Below the pieces are notes generated by a model, which did no database searches, was not told the origin of the DNA, and saw nothing but the letters and a program-made list of their open reading frames with translations. A stretch of DNA of 32,600 nucleotides, from assembly GCA_027452205.1 (NCBI GenBank), contig DAIDGV010000022.1, forward strand, positions 1 to 32,600, given 5' to 3'. Below, in pieces: positions 25,954 through 32,475 of the stretch (position 1 is the first letter of the stretch; each line of letters opens with the position of its first letter). This stretch comes from a candidate division FCPU426 bacterium. GTDB taxonomy: Bacteria > Oederibacteriota > Muellerivitia > Muellerivitales > Muellerivitaceae. A program made the translations under genes and the position numbers.

Positions 25954-26910
25954 TTATATCCTACCGCGATACCATTCAATGGTCTGACGCAGACCTTCTT
26001 TTAATGAAATACGGGGCTCCCAGCCCAGGATTTGTCGTACTTTCGTGATATCCGGCTTCCGGCGGATGGGATCGTCGGTCGGCAGGGGCTTGTGGATGAC
26101 CTTGGTCTGAGGGGTACCGCAAAGCTCGATGACCAACTGGGAGAATTCCTGGATGGTGGTTTCCTGCGGATTGCCCAGGTTGAACACCTCGCCCCGGGTC
26201 TTGGGTTTGGAAATGACCGTCCAAATGCCTTCTACCAGGTCCGAAACGAAGCAAAAACTGCGGGTTTGGCTGCCATCGCCATAGACGGTCAGATCGTTGC
26301 CCTTGAGGGCCTGGGTGATGAGGTTGGAGACCACCCGGCCGTCGTTCTCATTCAAACGGGGGCCATAGGTGTTGAAGATGCGGATGATGCGCGCGTCTAC
26401 GTTGAATTTATGAAGATGCTCGTAGACCAGGGCTTCGCCCAGGCGCTTGCTCTCGTCATAGCAGGACCGGGGACCGAAAGAGTTCACGTTGCCCCAGTAG
26501 CTCTCGGTTTGGGGGTGGACCAGGGGGTTGCCATAGACTTCCGAGGTGGAGGCGAAAAGGAACTTGGTCTTGCCTTTGCTCTTGCGGCAGATGTCCAGCA
26601 GTTGCAGGGTGCCCAGGGAGTTGGTCAGGATGGTCTCGATGGAGTTCTGCATATAACCCACCGGAGAGGCGGGGGAGGCCAGGTGGAAGATGTAATCGGC
26701 CTTGCGGAAGCGGGAAGGCAGGGGTTTGACCACATCCCGTTTCATGAACTTGAAGTTACGGTGTTTGCGAAGGTGGGCGATGTTGTCCTTGCTGCCGGTG
26801 ATCAGGTTATCCACGCAGGTCACTTTGTGGCCCAGGGTGATCAGGTAATCACAAAGATGGGACCCGACAAAACCGGCCCCGCCGGCGACGATGGAATGAA
26901 TGGGTTTCAT
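25954..26910 (-). CDS. UDP-glucuronate decarboxylase (UDP-xylose synthase)-like SDR enzyme
   Basis: 318 residues, extended short-chain dehydrogenase. The NAD site is VAGGAGFVGSHLCDYL (8-23). HLASPASPVGYMQNSIETI and STSEVYGNPLVHPQTESYWG are hallmarks of UDP-xylose synthase, and GPRSCYDESKRLGEAL contains the YxxxK catalytic pair. The enzyme oxidises UDP-glucuronate at C4, decarboxylates it and reduces it to UDP-xylose, a donor the neighbouring glycosyltransferases could use. A related UDP- or dTDP-sugar epimerase/dehydratase activity is the main alternative. Cytoplasmic. Confidence 0.88.
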   Translation of the reverse strand: MKPIHSIVAGGAGFVGSHLCDYLITLGHKVTCVDNLITGSKDNIAHLRKHRNFKFMKRDVVKPLPSRFRKADYIFHLASPASPVGYMQNSIETILTNSLGTLQLLDICRKSKGKTKFLFASTSEVYGNPLVHPQTESYWGNVNSFGPRSCYDESKRLGEALVYEHLHKFNVDARIIRIFNTYGPRLNENDGRVVSNLITQALKGNDLTVYGDGSQTRSFCFVSDLVEGIWTVISKPKTRGEVFNLGNPQETTIQEFSQLVIELCGTPQTKVIHKPLPTDDPIRRKPDITKVRQILGWEPRISLKEGLRQTIEWYRGRI

Positions 26911-27039
26911 TTGGGCCTCGTAGAAGGGTGGTCAAAAACCTTAACGGGCGAAAGTCTATCACAGAGGGAAGGGCTGGGCTAGCAAAGCCGAAGGCCGATT
27001 GACGGTTAACCTTTCGTTAACACCCGAAAGGGCACGGGT

Positions 27040-28185
27040 TCAGCGAATGGGGTAGTTGCTGCCTCCGTAGGGGTTCACGTCCGAAGGAGTGGGTGTGGGA
27101 GTGACCAGGATGACGGTGGGATGATCCTTGAGTGGTTTGAGCCGGATGACCGAATTGTTCTTTATGTCGGTCAAATAGAGCCGGTCCTGATCGTCGCAGG
27201 CGATCCCCATATAGTGAGGATCGTAATTGGGGCTGATGATCTCGTCTTTGGCCCGCCACATGCCGACGAACTCGTACTCGCCGTTGCGGGCGTTATAAAA
27301 ATTGATGCCGTCGTTCTGGCCGTCCACCACCGCCACCCAACTTTCCTTGGTGACGACCACATCGTTGGGTTCCTTGAACTGATAGGGACCGTCCCCGAAC
27401 CAACCGCTTTGGGTCACGCCCGCGCCGCCATCATTGAAGACTTCATAACGGAAATTGCCGGTGTCGGCCACGATGGCCTGGTCGATGTTATTGATGGCCA
27501 TACCCTTGGGGTTGTTCAACAAAAAGTCGTTGGTCCCAAAGGATCCCCAGGTGGCGTTGTATTGGCCCAGGCCGCTGAAGATCTCCACGCGGGAATTACC
27601 CGAATCCAGCACCCAGAAATTACCGAAATGATCGATGCAAATGGAGCGGGGTTGGTTGAACTGGCCCGGCGCGGACCCCTGGGTGCCCCAGGTGGAAAGC
27701 ACCAGCCCGTTCTCGTCCAGGATCACGATGCGGTTGTTCTGGGTATCGGACACATAAAGTTTCTTGGAGGGATGCACGAAGACCTTGGTGGGGTGGTTGA
27801 ATTGCGGCGGGTTGCGCCAGTCAGCCCGGGGGCCGAAGGAACCGATGCTCTTCAACGGCGTGCCGTCTGCGTCCCAAATAACGATGCGGTTGTTGCCGCT
27901 ATCGGCGATGAACATGTGGCCGCTATTGGGAGAGACCGCGATGCCCTCCGGATCGTTCAAGGGGTCCGAACTGTTGGTCCACATGGCGTCAAAGGTATAA
28001 AGCTTCTTGCCCAAGGCCACGTTGACCGTTGCGGTGATGGTGGGCGTGCAGGTCGCAGTGCAGGTGGGCGTGTCGGTGGAGGTCATGGTCTCGGTGGGTG
28101 TATGGGTCGGTTTTTTGGCCCAGGAAAGCAGGGGACAAAATAGGATCAGTGCGCCAACGAACGATATATAGGAAAGTCTATTCAT
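27040..28185 (-). CDS. Exported NHL-repeat beta-propeller protein with Thr/Pro linkers
   Basis: 381 residues. The signal peptide is about 1-23 (cut after SWA). A Thr-rich linker (PTHTPTETMTSTDTPTCT, in part) leads to six or so NHL blades (about 65-345) with repeating 'DPEGIAVSPNSGHMFIADSGNNRIVIW' type strands (in parts). A second TPTPTPSD tail follows. NHL propellers bind proteins, sugars or peptides and are common as secreted proteins in uncultured bacteria. No catalytic residues recognised. No ribosome site is seen before the ATG. It lies 87 bases downstream of crp1 on the same strand. Confidence 0.85.
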   Translation of the reverse strand: MNRLSYISFVGALILFCPLLSWAKKPTHTPTETMTSTDTPTCTATCTPTITATVNVALGKKLYTFDAMWTNSSDPLNDPEGIAVSPNSGHMFIADSGNNRIVIWDADGTPLKSIGSFGPRADWRNPPQFNHPTKVFVHPSKKLYVSDTQNNRIVILDENGLVLSTWGTQGSAPGQFNQPRSICIDHFGNFWVLDSGNSRVEIFSGLGQYNATWGSFGTNDFLLNNPKGMAINNIDQAIVADTGNFRYEVFNDGGAGVTQSGWFGDGPYQFKEPNDVVVTKESWVAVVDGQNDGINFYNARNGEYEFVGMWRAKDEIISPNYDPHYMGIACDDQDRLYLTDIKNNSVIRLKPLKDHPTVILVTPTPTPSDVNPYGGSNYPIR

Positions 28186-28272
28186 GGTTTGTCAATGCTA
28201 TCCGATGGGTCCGATAAAAGGCAAATTAAACAAGGTGGTCCGCAAGGCGCAAAACCCAGCTTTTTTTCAAGG

Positions 28273-28932
28273 TCAGTCTTTTTCCCTTTGATCGACCAGG
28301 GCCTGGACGCTTTTGACCGTGATCTTGCCCCGGGTGCTCACCACCAGACCCTCCGCTTCCAGCCGGGCGAAGGTGCGGATGCAGGTCTCCACGGTAGTGC
28401 CGACCATCTCGGCGATCTCCCGGCGGGTCAGGGGGATGGTGTTGCCGAATTCCTCGACCAAGCTCACCAGGATATGAAGGACGCGTTTCTCCACGGTCTC
28501 CTGCTCAAAGGTCTGCATATCCTTGGATTGGCGCAGGCGGTTGGAGAGTTGCAACACCAGGGCCTTGGAGACCTCGGGGTTCTTATCCATTACCTCGGTG
28601 AAATCCCGGATGGGAATGGAGACCACGACGGAGTCGGTCTCGGCCACGCAGTGACAAGCGTAACTGCCGGCGCCGAAACAACAGCAGGTGCCGAAAAGGT
28701 TGTTGCTGCCGACCATGCAAAGGGTCTGGTCCTTGCCATTGGCACTATGGACCATGGATTTGATGTGGCCTTCCTTGATGAACCAGACATGCTCCGCGGG
28801 ATCCCCTTCGAAGAAGATCGAATCCCCTTTGGCGTATTTTTTCTCGACCATTTTTCGTTCCAAGGCGCCAAGCTCGGCGGGAGTCAATTTTTTGAAGATC
28901 TCCAAAGTGGAAAGAAAGGACTGGGTCGTCAT
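28273..28932 (-). CDS. Crp/Fnr-family regulator with a cysteine cluster (paralogue 1)
   Basis: 219 residues from the ATG at 28932, with GGAG 8 bases upstream; a longer frame to 29013 lacks a ribosome site. The cyclic-nucleotide-type beta-barrel covers 10-115, the dimer helix about 115-140 and the winged helix 145-210 with IPLTRREIAEMVGTTVETCIRTF, keeping the Glu and Arg that read the TGA core in CRP/FNR. The phosphate-binding cassette, normally GE...RSA, is FGTCCCFGAGSYACHC: no cAMP Glu or Arg, but Cys83, 84, 85, 93 and 95 plus Cys72. It is therefore unlikely to sense cAMP; a redox, NO or metal signal is inferred. A matching binding site in its own promoter suggests autoregulation. Confidence 0.9.
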   Translation of the reverse strand: MTTQSFLSTLEIFKKLTPAELGALERKMVEKKYAKGDSIFFEGDPAEHVWFIKEGHIKSMVHSANGKDQTLCMVGSNNLFGTCCCFGAGSYACHCVAETDSVVVSIPIRDFTEVMDKNPEVSKALVLQLSNRLRQSKDMQTFEQETVEKRVLHILVSLVEEFGNTIPLTRREIAEMVGTTVETCIRTFARLEAEGLVVSTRGKITVKSVQALVDQREKD

Positions 28933-28986
28933 GAAGGAGGCTCCTTTTGTGGTCCCAAAGCCGTATCGGACCGGTTTCTGACATTG

Positions 28987-29028
28987 AGCATAGAAGGGCG
29001 GGGGTCCGATCAATATGAGCTATGTCAC
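28987..29028 (-). promoter_or_regulatory. Fnr-type site and -10 of crp1
   Basis: On the minus strand GTGAC-ATAG-CTCAT (29028 to 29015), centre 29021.5. TATGCT (28992 to 28987) would be the -10 of a start at 28980, placing the site at exactly -41.5 (class II geometry). The same site also reads as CRP-like TGTGA-N6-TCATA. Confidence 0.55.
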
Positions 29029-29076
29029 ATTGAAAAAAGGGGAACCTTATTTGGTGTTTTTCCAGCGGGAAGGACC

Positions 29077-29118
29077 ATGACTATGGTCATAACTTGCGGG
29101 AAAATAAGACCTTACATT
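29077..29118 (+). promoter_or_regulatory. Fnr-type site and -10 of the phosphoribosyltransferase gene
   Basis: ATGAC-TATG-GTCAT (29077-29090), a perfect inverted repeat with centre 29083.5. TACATT (29113-29118) matches 4 of 6 positions of TATAAT and predicts a start at 29125, so the site is at -41.5. Confidence 0.6.
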
Positions 29119-29154
29119 TACAGGGAGAAAGCTTGAACGCAGAGGGAGAGTGTC

Positions 29155-29817
29155 ATGGTCCAGTTCGCGTGGGAAAAACCTTTTTTCAAGGACCGTCAAG
29201 AGGCGGCCCAAATCTTGATCGGTAAATTGTCCGGTTACCGGGGTACGAATCCCCTGGTGTTGGCCATTCCCCGGGGGGGAGTGGAAATGGGATGGATGAT
29301 CGCCGAGGCCCTGAAGGGTGACCTGGACCTGGCCCTGGTCCATAAGATCGGCATGCCCGATCAACCTGAGTTCGCCATCGGCGCCGTAGGCGAGAACGGC
29401 GTTTCTTTCATGGTGTCCTATCTGCCGTCCTTGAATATCCCGGAGAGCTGGATCCGGGAAGAGGTGAAAAGGCAAATGGGCCATTTGCGGGAACAGCGAA
29501 AACTGTATTACGGCAACCATCCCCGGATCAGCACGGCGGACCGAACGGTCATCATCGTGGATGACGGCATTGCCACGGGTTCCACTGCGCTGGCGGCGGT
29601 CCGGAGCGCGGCGGCGGAATTCCCCAAACGCATCGTGGTGGCCTCGCCGGTCATCCCGCCGGATACCCTGGAGCTGATCCACCGGGAGGCCGACGAGGTG
29701 GTCGTGATCGCGGCCCCGAAGGAATTCAAAGCGGTGAGCGATTTTTACGAGAAATTCCCGGAGGTGTCCGACAAAACGGTGGCGACCCTGATGAGCCGTA
29801 GGCCGGTCGTTTCCTAG
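29155..29817 (+). CDS. Phosphoribosyltransferase-fold protein
   Basis: 220 residues, type I PRTase fold. The PRPP-binding loop TVIIVDDGIATGST (131-144) is intact, and an early PRGGVEMG (39-46) matches the family's N-terminal loop. The helical hood DLALVHKIGMPDQPEFAIGAVGENG (in parts) is typical of the stand-alone PRTases found in stress and dormancy gene sets. The reaction and base substrate are unknown. An Fnr-type site lies at -41.5 of its promoter, and GGGAG precedes the ATG. Its TAG stop shares the CTAG at 29814-29817 with the stop of the convergent thioredoxin-like gene. Confidence 0.88.
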   Translation: MVQFAWEKPFFKDRQEAAQILIGKLSGYRGTNPLVLAIPRGGVEMGWMIAEALKGDLDLALVHKIGMPDQPEFAIGAVGENGVSFMVSYLPSLNIPESWIREEVKRQMGHLREQRKLYYGNHPRISTADRTVIIVDDGIATGSTALAAVRSAAAEFPKRIVVASPVIPPDTLELIHREADEVVVIAAPKEFKAVSDFYEKFPEVSDKTVATLMSRRPVVS

Positions 29818-30137
29818 GCGCGGAGTTGGGAAGAGGCGAGGAGCATTTTTTCGACCCGGTTGGCGCCGGTGAAGGCCTTGAGAATCCGGCCCTGATGGAA
29901 CAGGCAGAGGGTCGGTAAGTCGTGAATGCGGTGAAAAAGGACGATGTCCAAAAGCTTGGAGACATCGGCATAGACCAAGCGCACCGGGCGGCCAAAGGCC
30001 CGGTTCAAACTGATGGCCAATTCATTACTGATGACGGTCCTTTGGTCCGGGGCCTGGAAATCCACCAGGACGGGGCCCTGGGCCTGCACCACTTGGGTCT
30101 GCCAGGTATCGCGGTTCAGTTCTTGGAAGGGCGTCAT
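29814..30137 (-). CDS. Thioredoxin-fold protein lacking the CxxC active site
   Basis: 107 residues, full thioredoxin length. VLVDFQAP (23-30) and the cis-proline region IHDLPTLCLFHQG (71-83, Pro75) align with thioredoxin, but the WCGPC position reads D-Q-R-T-V (31-35). It cannot act as a dithiol reductase. It may be a chaperone-like, binding or adaptor protein (inference). It is the last gene of the response regulator-crp2-orf67-trx series, 6 bases after orf67, and its stop overlaps that of the convergent PRTase. Confidence 0.85.
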   Translation of the reverse strand: MTPFQELNRDTWQTQVVQAQGPVLVDFQAPDQRTVISNELAISLNRAFGRPVRLVYADVSKLLDIVLFHRIHDLPTLCLFHQGRILKAFTGANRVEKMLLASSQLRA

Positions 30138-30143
30138 GGCCGT

Positions 30144-30347
30144 TTACCGGGAAGCTTGCCGCCAGGACTGCGTGGATCCGTTGTCCTTGCGAAAATTTTG
30201 ATGGGAACGATGAGCGGCCTGGAACAAAGGGTTCAATCCTTTGACCTCGGTCCGGTTCCAGGAGATGGCGTTGTCGCCATTGAAGGGGGCCGATGAATGA
30301 AAAAACCTTTGGTAAAGGGAAGGGCGGGCTTTTGCGAAGGTTTGCAT
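30144..30347 (-). CDS. Small basic protein of unknown function (orf67)
   Basis: 67 residues, basic, with an Arg/Asn/His/Ser-rich composition and no signal peptide or membrane segment. The case for a gene is its position: it starts 10 bases after the crp2 stop and ends 6 bases before the thioredoxin-like start, in the same tight spacing as the rest of the operon. Against it: only a weak ribosome site (GGAA) and no recognised family. It could be untranslated spacer. Confidence 0.4.
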   Translation of the reverse strand: MQTFAKARPSLYQRFFHSSAPFNGDNAISWNRTEVKGLNPLFQAAHRSHQNFRKDNGSTQSWRQASR

Positions 30348-30357
30348 GACCGTTCCG

Positions 30358-31068
30358 TTATTTGTTCTCTAAGCGGTTCATCAATAATTGGACGTCCTTG
30401 ATGGTGATCTTACCGCGGGTGGAGGAAACCAAACCCTCTTCTTCCAAATGGATGAAGGTGCGGATGCTGGTCTCGACGGTGGTGCCGGACATCTCGGCGA
30501 TCTCCCGGCGGGTCAAGGGAATGGTCTTTCCGAATTCCTTCACCAGGTTCACCAATACGTGGAGGATGCGGGTCTCAACGGGTTCCTGCTCGAAGGTCTG
30601 CATGTCCTTGGATTGGCGAAGGCGGTCCGAAAGGGTGCGGACCAGGACCGCTCCGATCTCGGGATACTTGCCCAGCAGGGCCATGAAATCCGTCATCGGG
30701 ATGGAGACAACGACCGTATCGGTCTCGGCCATGCTGTTACAGGGATATTGGCCCTGGCCGAAAGCGCAGCAACTTCCGAACATGCTTTTTGGCCCGGTCA
30801 TGCAAAGGGTCTGGCAGCGGCCCGAGGGATTATTGTGCATGGCCTTCACATAACCTTCCTTGACGAACCAAACGGAGTCGGCGCTGTCCCCTTCGGAAAA
30901 GATGGCTTGGTGCTTGTTGAAGTGTTTTTCCACCATGTGGCGTTCAATGTCGGCCAGGGCCAGGGCGGGCAATTTGCGGAACATGTCCATTGTTCCCAAG
31001 AAGCTCTTGGGCGCGTTCTTCATCATCGCGATCTTCGACATCAGCGGTTTGTTGGTCATGGTCAACAT
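30358..31068 (-). CDS. Crp/Fnr-family regulator with a cysteine cluster (paralogue 2)
   Basis: 236 residues; GGAGG lies 5 bases before the ATG. Domain order as in paralogue 1, with a 17-residue N-terminal extension. Its cassette reads FGSCCAFGQGQYPCNS, again without the cAMP Glu and Arg. Four cysteines line up with paralogue 1: Cys89 (Cys72), Cys100 (83), Cys101 (84) and Cys110 (93). The recognition helix GTTVETSIRTF is nearly identical to paralogue 1, so both should read the same DNA word. It is cotranscribed with the response regulator (10 bases apart). Confidence 0.9.
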   Translation of the reverse strand: MLTMTNKPLMSKIAMMKNAPKSFLGTMDMFRKLPALALADIERHMVEKHFNKHQAIFSEGDSADSVWFVKEGYVKAMHNNPSGRCQTLCMTGPKSMFGSCCAFGQGQYPCNSMAETDTVVVSIPMTDFMALLGKYPEIGAVLVRTLSDRLRQSKDMQTFEQEPVETRILHVLVNLVKEFGKTIPLTRREIAEMSGTTVETSIRTFIHLEEEGLVSSTRGKITIKDVQLLMNRLENK

Positions 31069-31078
31069 AAGGGCCTCC

Positions 31079-31495
31079 TCAAGATACGGTGTTCGACTTC
31101 ACGGCTGACGGGCCGTCCGTGCCCTTCCGGCGGAGGAAGCTCCCAACGATGGCCGGAAGAGCCTTCGTATCGATGGGTTTGTGGATATATTCATCGCAAC
31201 CGGCCGCCCAGGCCCGGTCCTCGTCACCCTTTTGGGAATAGGAAGTGACGATCACGATGGGAATATCCTTGAATTGGGGTTTCGCTTTGATCTGGCGCGT
31301 CAGTTCCACGCCGTCCACGTCGGGCAATTGGAGATCCATTAGGATGAGCTCGGGTTGGAAGTCCTGGAGCAGACTCAATGCCTCCGAAGCGCTATGGGCG
31401 ATCCGGACCTTATAGGCCTCCACCTCCAGCACCAGCTTCTCCAACTTCAGGTTCATGGGATTGTCATCGATGATCAGAACCGGTTCGCCCGACAT
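31079..31495 (-). CDS. Receiver-only response regulator
   Basis: 138 residues from the ATG at 31495 (GGAGG 5 bases upstream); a longer frame to 31639 covers its promoter and is rejected. Receiver domain complete: acidic Asp10/11 (LIIDDNP), phospho-acceptor Asp54 (LILMDLQLPDVDG), Thr84 (VIVTSYS) and Lys106 (YIHKPID). No output domain follows beyond about 122, so it works by protein contact (CheY/Spo0F/DivK-like). No histidine kinase is in the window. It is first gene of the operon with crp2, orf67 and the thioredoxin-like gene. Confidence 0.9.
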   Translation of the reverse strand: MSGEPVLIIDDNPMNLKLEKLVLEVEAYKVRIAHSASEALSLLQDFQPELILMDLQLPDVDGVELTRQIKAKPQFKDIPIVIVTSYSQKGDEDRAWAAGCDEYIHKPIDTKALPAIVGSFLRRKGTDGPSAVKSNTVS

Positions 31496-31579
31496 ATTGC
31501 CCTCCAAGTTTCGCCGCGGAACTGCCGCGACAACCTTAAATAGAGCAAGCCGGATGCCAGAAGTGGGACCTGGAATAAC

Positions 31580-31659
31580 ATTATATTTCTGGGAAAAAAA
31601 GGCTGAGAAGACCGAATTAGGGTGTCGGCGCCATAACAACTATGGTATTGGCGCCATAG
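31580..31659 (-). promoter_or_regulatory. Promoter of the response-regulator operon with repeated palindromic elements
   Basis: A perfect TATAAT (31585 to 31580, minus strand) with no -35 box at the proper spacing, suggesting an activator-dependent promoter. Upstream, GGCGCCATA occurs twice (31627-31635 and 31650-31658), 23 bases start to start. The inverted repeats CCATA-N5-TATGG (31631-31645) and CTATGG-N8-CCATAG (31640-31659) overlap them. No clear Fnr-type site was found here. Confidence 0.5.
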
Positions 31660-31671
31660 CCGCTAGGGCAT

Positions 31672-31702
31672 AAAAAAAAGGCCCCGGTTTTGGACCGGAG
31701 CC
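31672..31702 (-). terminator. Intrinsic terminator of the Hsp20 gene
   Basis: On the minus strand, GGCTCCGGT pairs with ACCGGGGCC around a 5-base loop, followed by eight T. It lies 20 bases after the Hsp20 stop. Confidence 0.9.
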
Positions 31703-31722
31703 TCTTTTGAACGGAGAAAAGG

Positions 31723-32190
31723 TCATCCGACCTTGATCTCAACGGTTTTGGATTGGGTCTCCTCGCTCTTGGGAACGGTCACGCTCAGCACGCCGTCCTT
31801 GAAAGCGGCCTCCACCTTATCCGCCTTGATCCCATCGGGAAGAACGAAACTGCGCTGAAAAGAGCCGTAATAGCTTTCCAGACGGTGGAATTTCTGCCCT
31901 TCGGTCTTCTTTTCCTCTTTTTTCTCGCCCGTGAGGGTGATCACATTCTTATTGATGGTGATCTTGATGTCTTCCTTCTTCATACCCGGTATCTCGGCGC
32001 GGATGGAATAATCCTTCGGTGTTTCCGAGATATCAACCGCCGGGAAAAGCTCCCCCCCGGTCATGGGGAATTCCCAATCCTTGGGCATATCCAGGAAATT
32101 CTCGAAGGCTTGTTGGATATTCCGGTCCCAGCCAAAGGGCCGCCATAACGATAACTTCTTCTCTTGTCCATTGGTCTTCACTAGGGCCAT
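31723..32190 (-). CDS. Hsp20 small heat-shock protein
   Basis: 155 residues from the ATG at 32190 (GGAGG 6 bases upstream); the frame to 32253 has no ribosome site. The N-terminal arm (1-48) precedes an alpha-crystallin domain (about 49-142) with VDISETPKDYSIRAEIPGMKKEDI (in parts), ITLTGEKKEEK and AAFKDGVLSVTVPK. The C-terminal EIKVG holds an I-x-V anchor motif used in oligomer assembly. It is an ATP-independent holdase for unfolding proteins, and sits in the redox/stress island. Its own promoter was not resolved; the Fnr-type site at 32320 points away from it. Confidence 0.95.
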   Translation of the reverse strand: MALVKTNGQEKKLSLWRPFGWDRNIQQAFENFLDMPKDWEFPMTGGELFPAVDISETPKDYSIRAEIPGMKKEDIKITINKNVITLTGEKKEEKKTEGQKFHRLESYYGSFQRSFVLPDGIKADKVEAAFKDGVLSVTVPKSEETQSKTVEIKVG

Positions 32191-32319
32191 AAGGCACCTC
32201 CTCATCAAAATTAAAATCCTAGATTTAAGATAGGGATCCAGACGGATGGGCACTATGACCTAGGATGGGTTCGGAACCCTTTTTATCGAACGCCCGTTTC
32301 TCCAAGGAAAATGCGAACC

Positions 32320-32361
32320 TTGACCATGGTCATAAAAAGTCCAAGGGTGGGTCCTTAAACT
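32320..32361 (+). promoter_or_regulatory. Fnr-type site and -10 before the structured RNA
   Basis: TTGAC-CATG-GTCAT (32320-32333), centre 32326.5. TAAACT at 32356-32361 matches 4 of 6 of TATAAT and predicts a start at 32368: site at -41.5, with the transcript opening in the first stem of the RNA below. Confidence 0.6.
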
Positions 32362-32365
32362 TCAA

Positions 32366-32459
32366 GGAGAAGGGGGATTCTTTATCTGGCACCTTTCTTT
32401 AAGGGTGTTAGCGGGTTCGACCCGACGTAGCGAGAAAAAGAACTCCCCCTTCTTTTTTT
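32366..32459 (+). ncRNA. Candidate small structured RNA or leader (about 92 nt)
   Basis: Three helices fit together. The outer stem GAAGGGGGA (32369-32377) pairs with TCCCCCTTC (32444-32452), extended by further A/G to T pairs. Inside are CACCTTT-CTTT-AAGGGTG (32390-32407) and CGGGT-TCG-ACCCG (32412-32424). A T7 run ends it (32453-32459), so the outer stem doubles as an intrinsic terminator. The predicted transcript start (32368) opens the outer stem. The zinc-ribbon gene begins 17 bases later, so this may be an independent small RNA, or an attenuator read through into that gene. It matches no RNA family I recognise. Confidence 0.45.
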
Positions 32460-32475
32460 ATTTAACGAGGGACAG

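Noticed and set aside
27005-27021. Two GTTAAC sites 11 bases apart after the NHL gene
   Set aside because: Short self-complementary words in a 129-base gap; no promoter geometry or nearby gene start to give them meaning.
32190-32333. Fnr-type site at 32320 acting on the Hsp20 gene
   Set aside because: In the minus orientation the position that would be the -10 reads ACGGGC; the geometry fits only the plus-strand RNA.
32411-32424. tRNA T-arm-like GGGTTCGACCC
   Set aside because: No acceptor, D or anticodon arms around it; it is one hairpin of the three-helix RNA.
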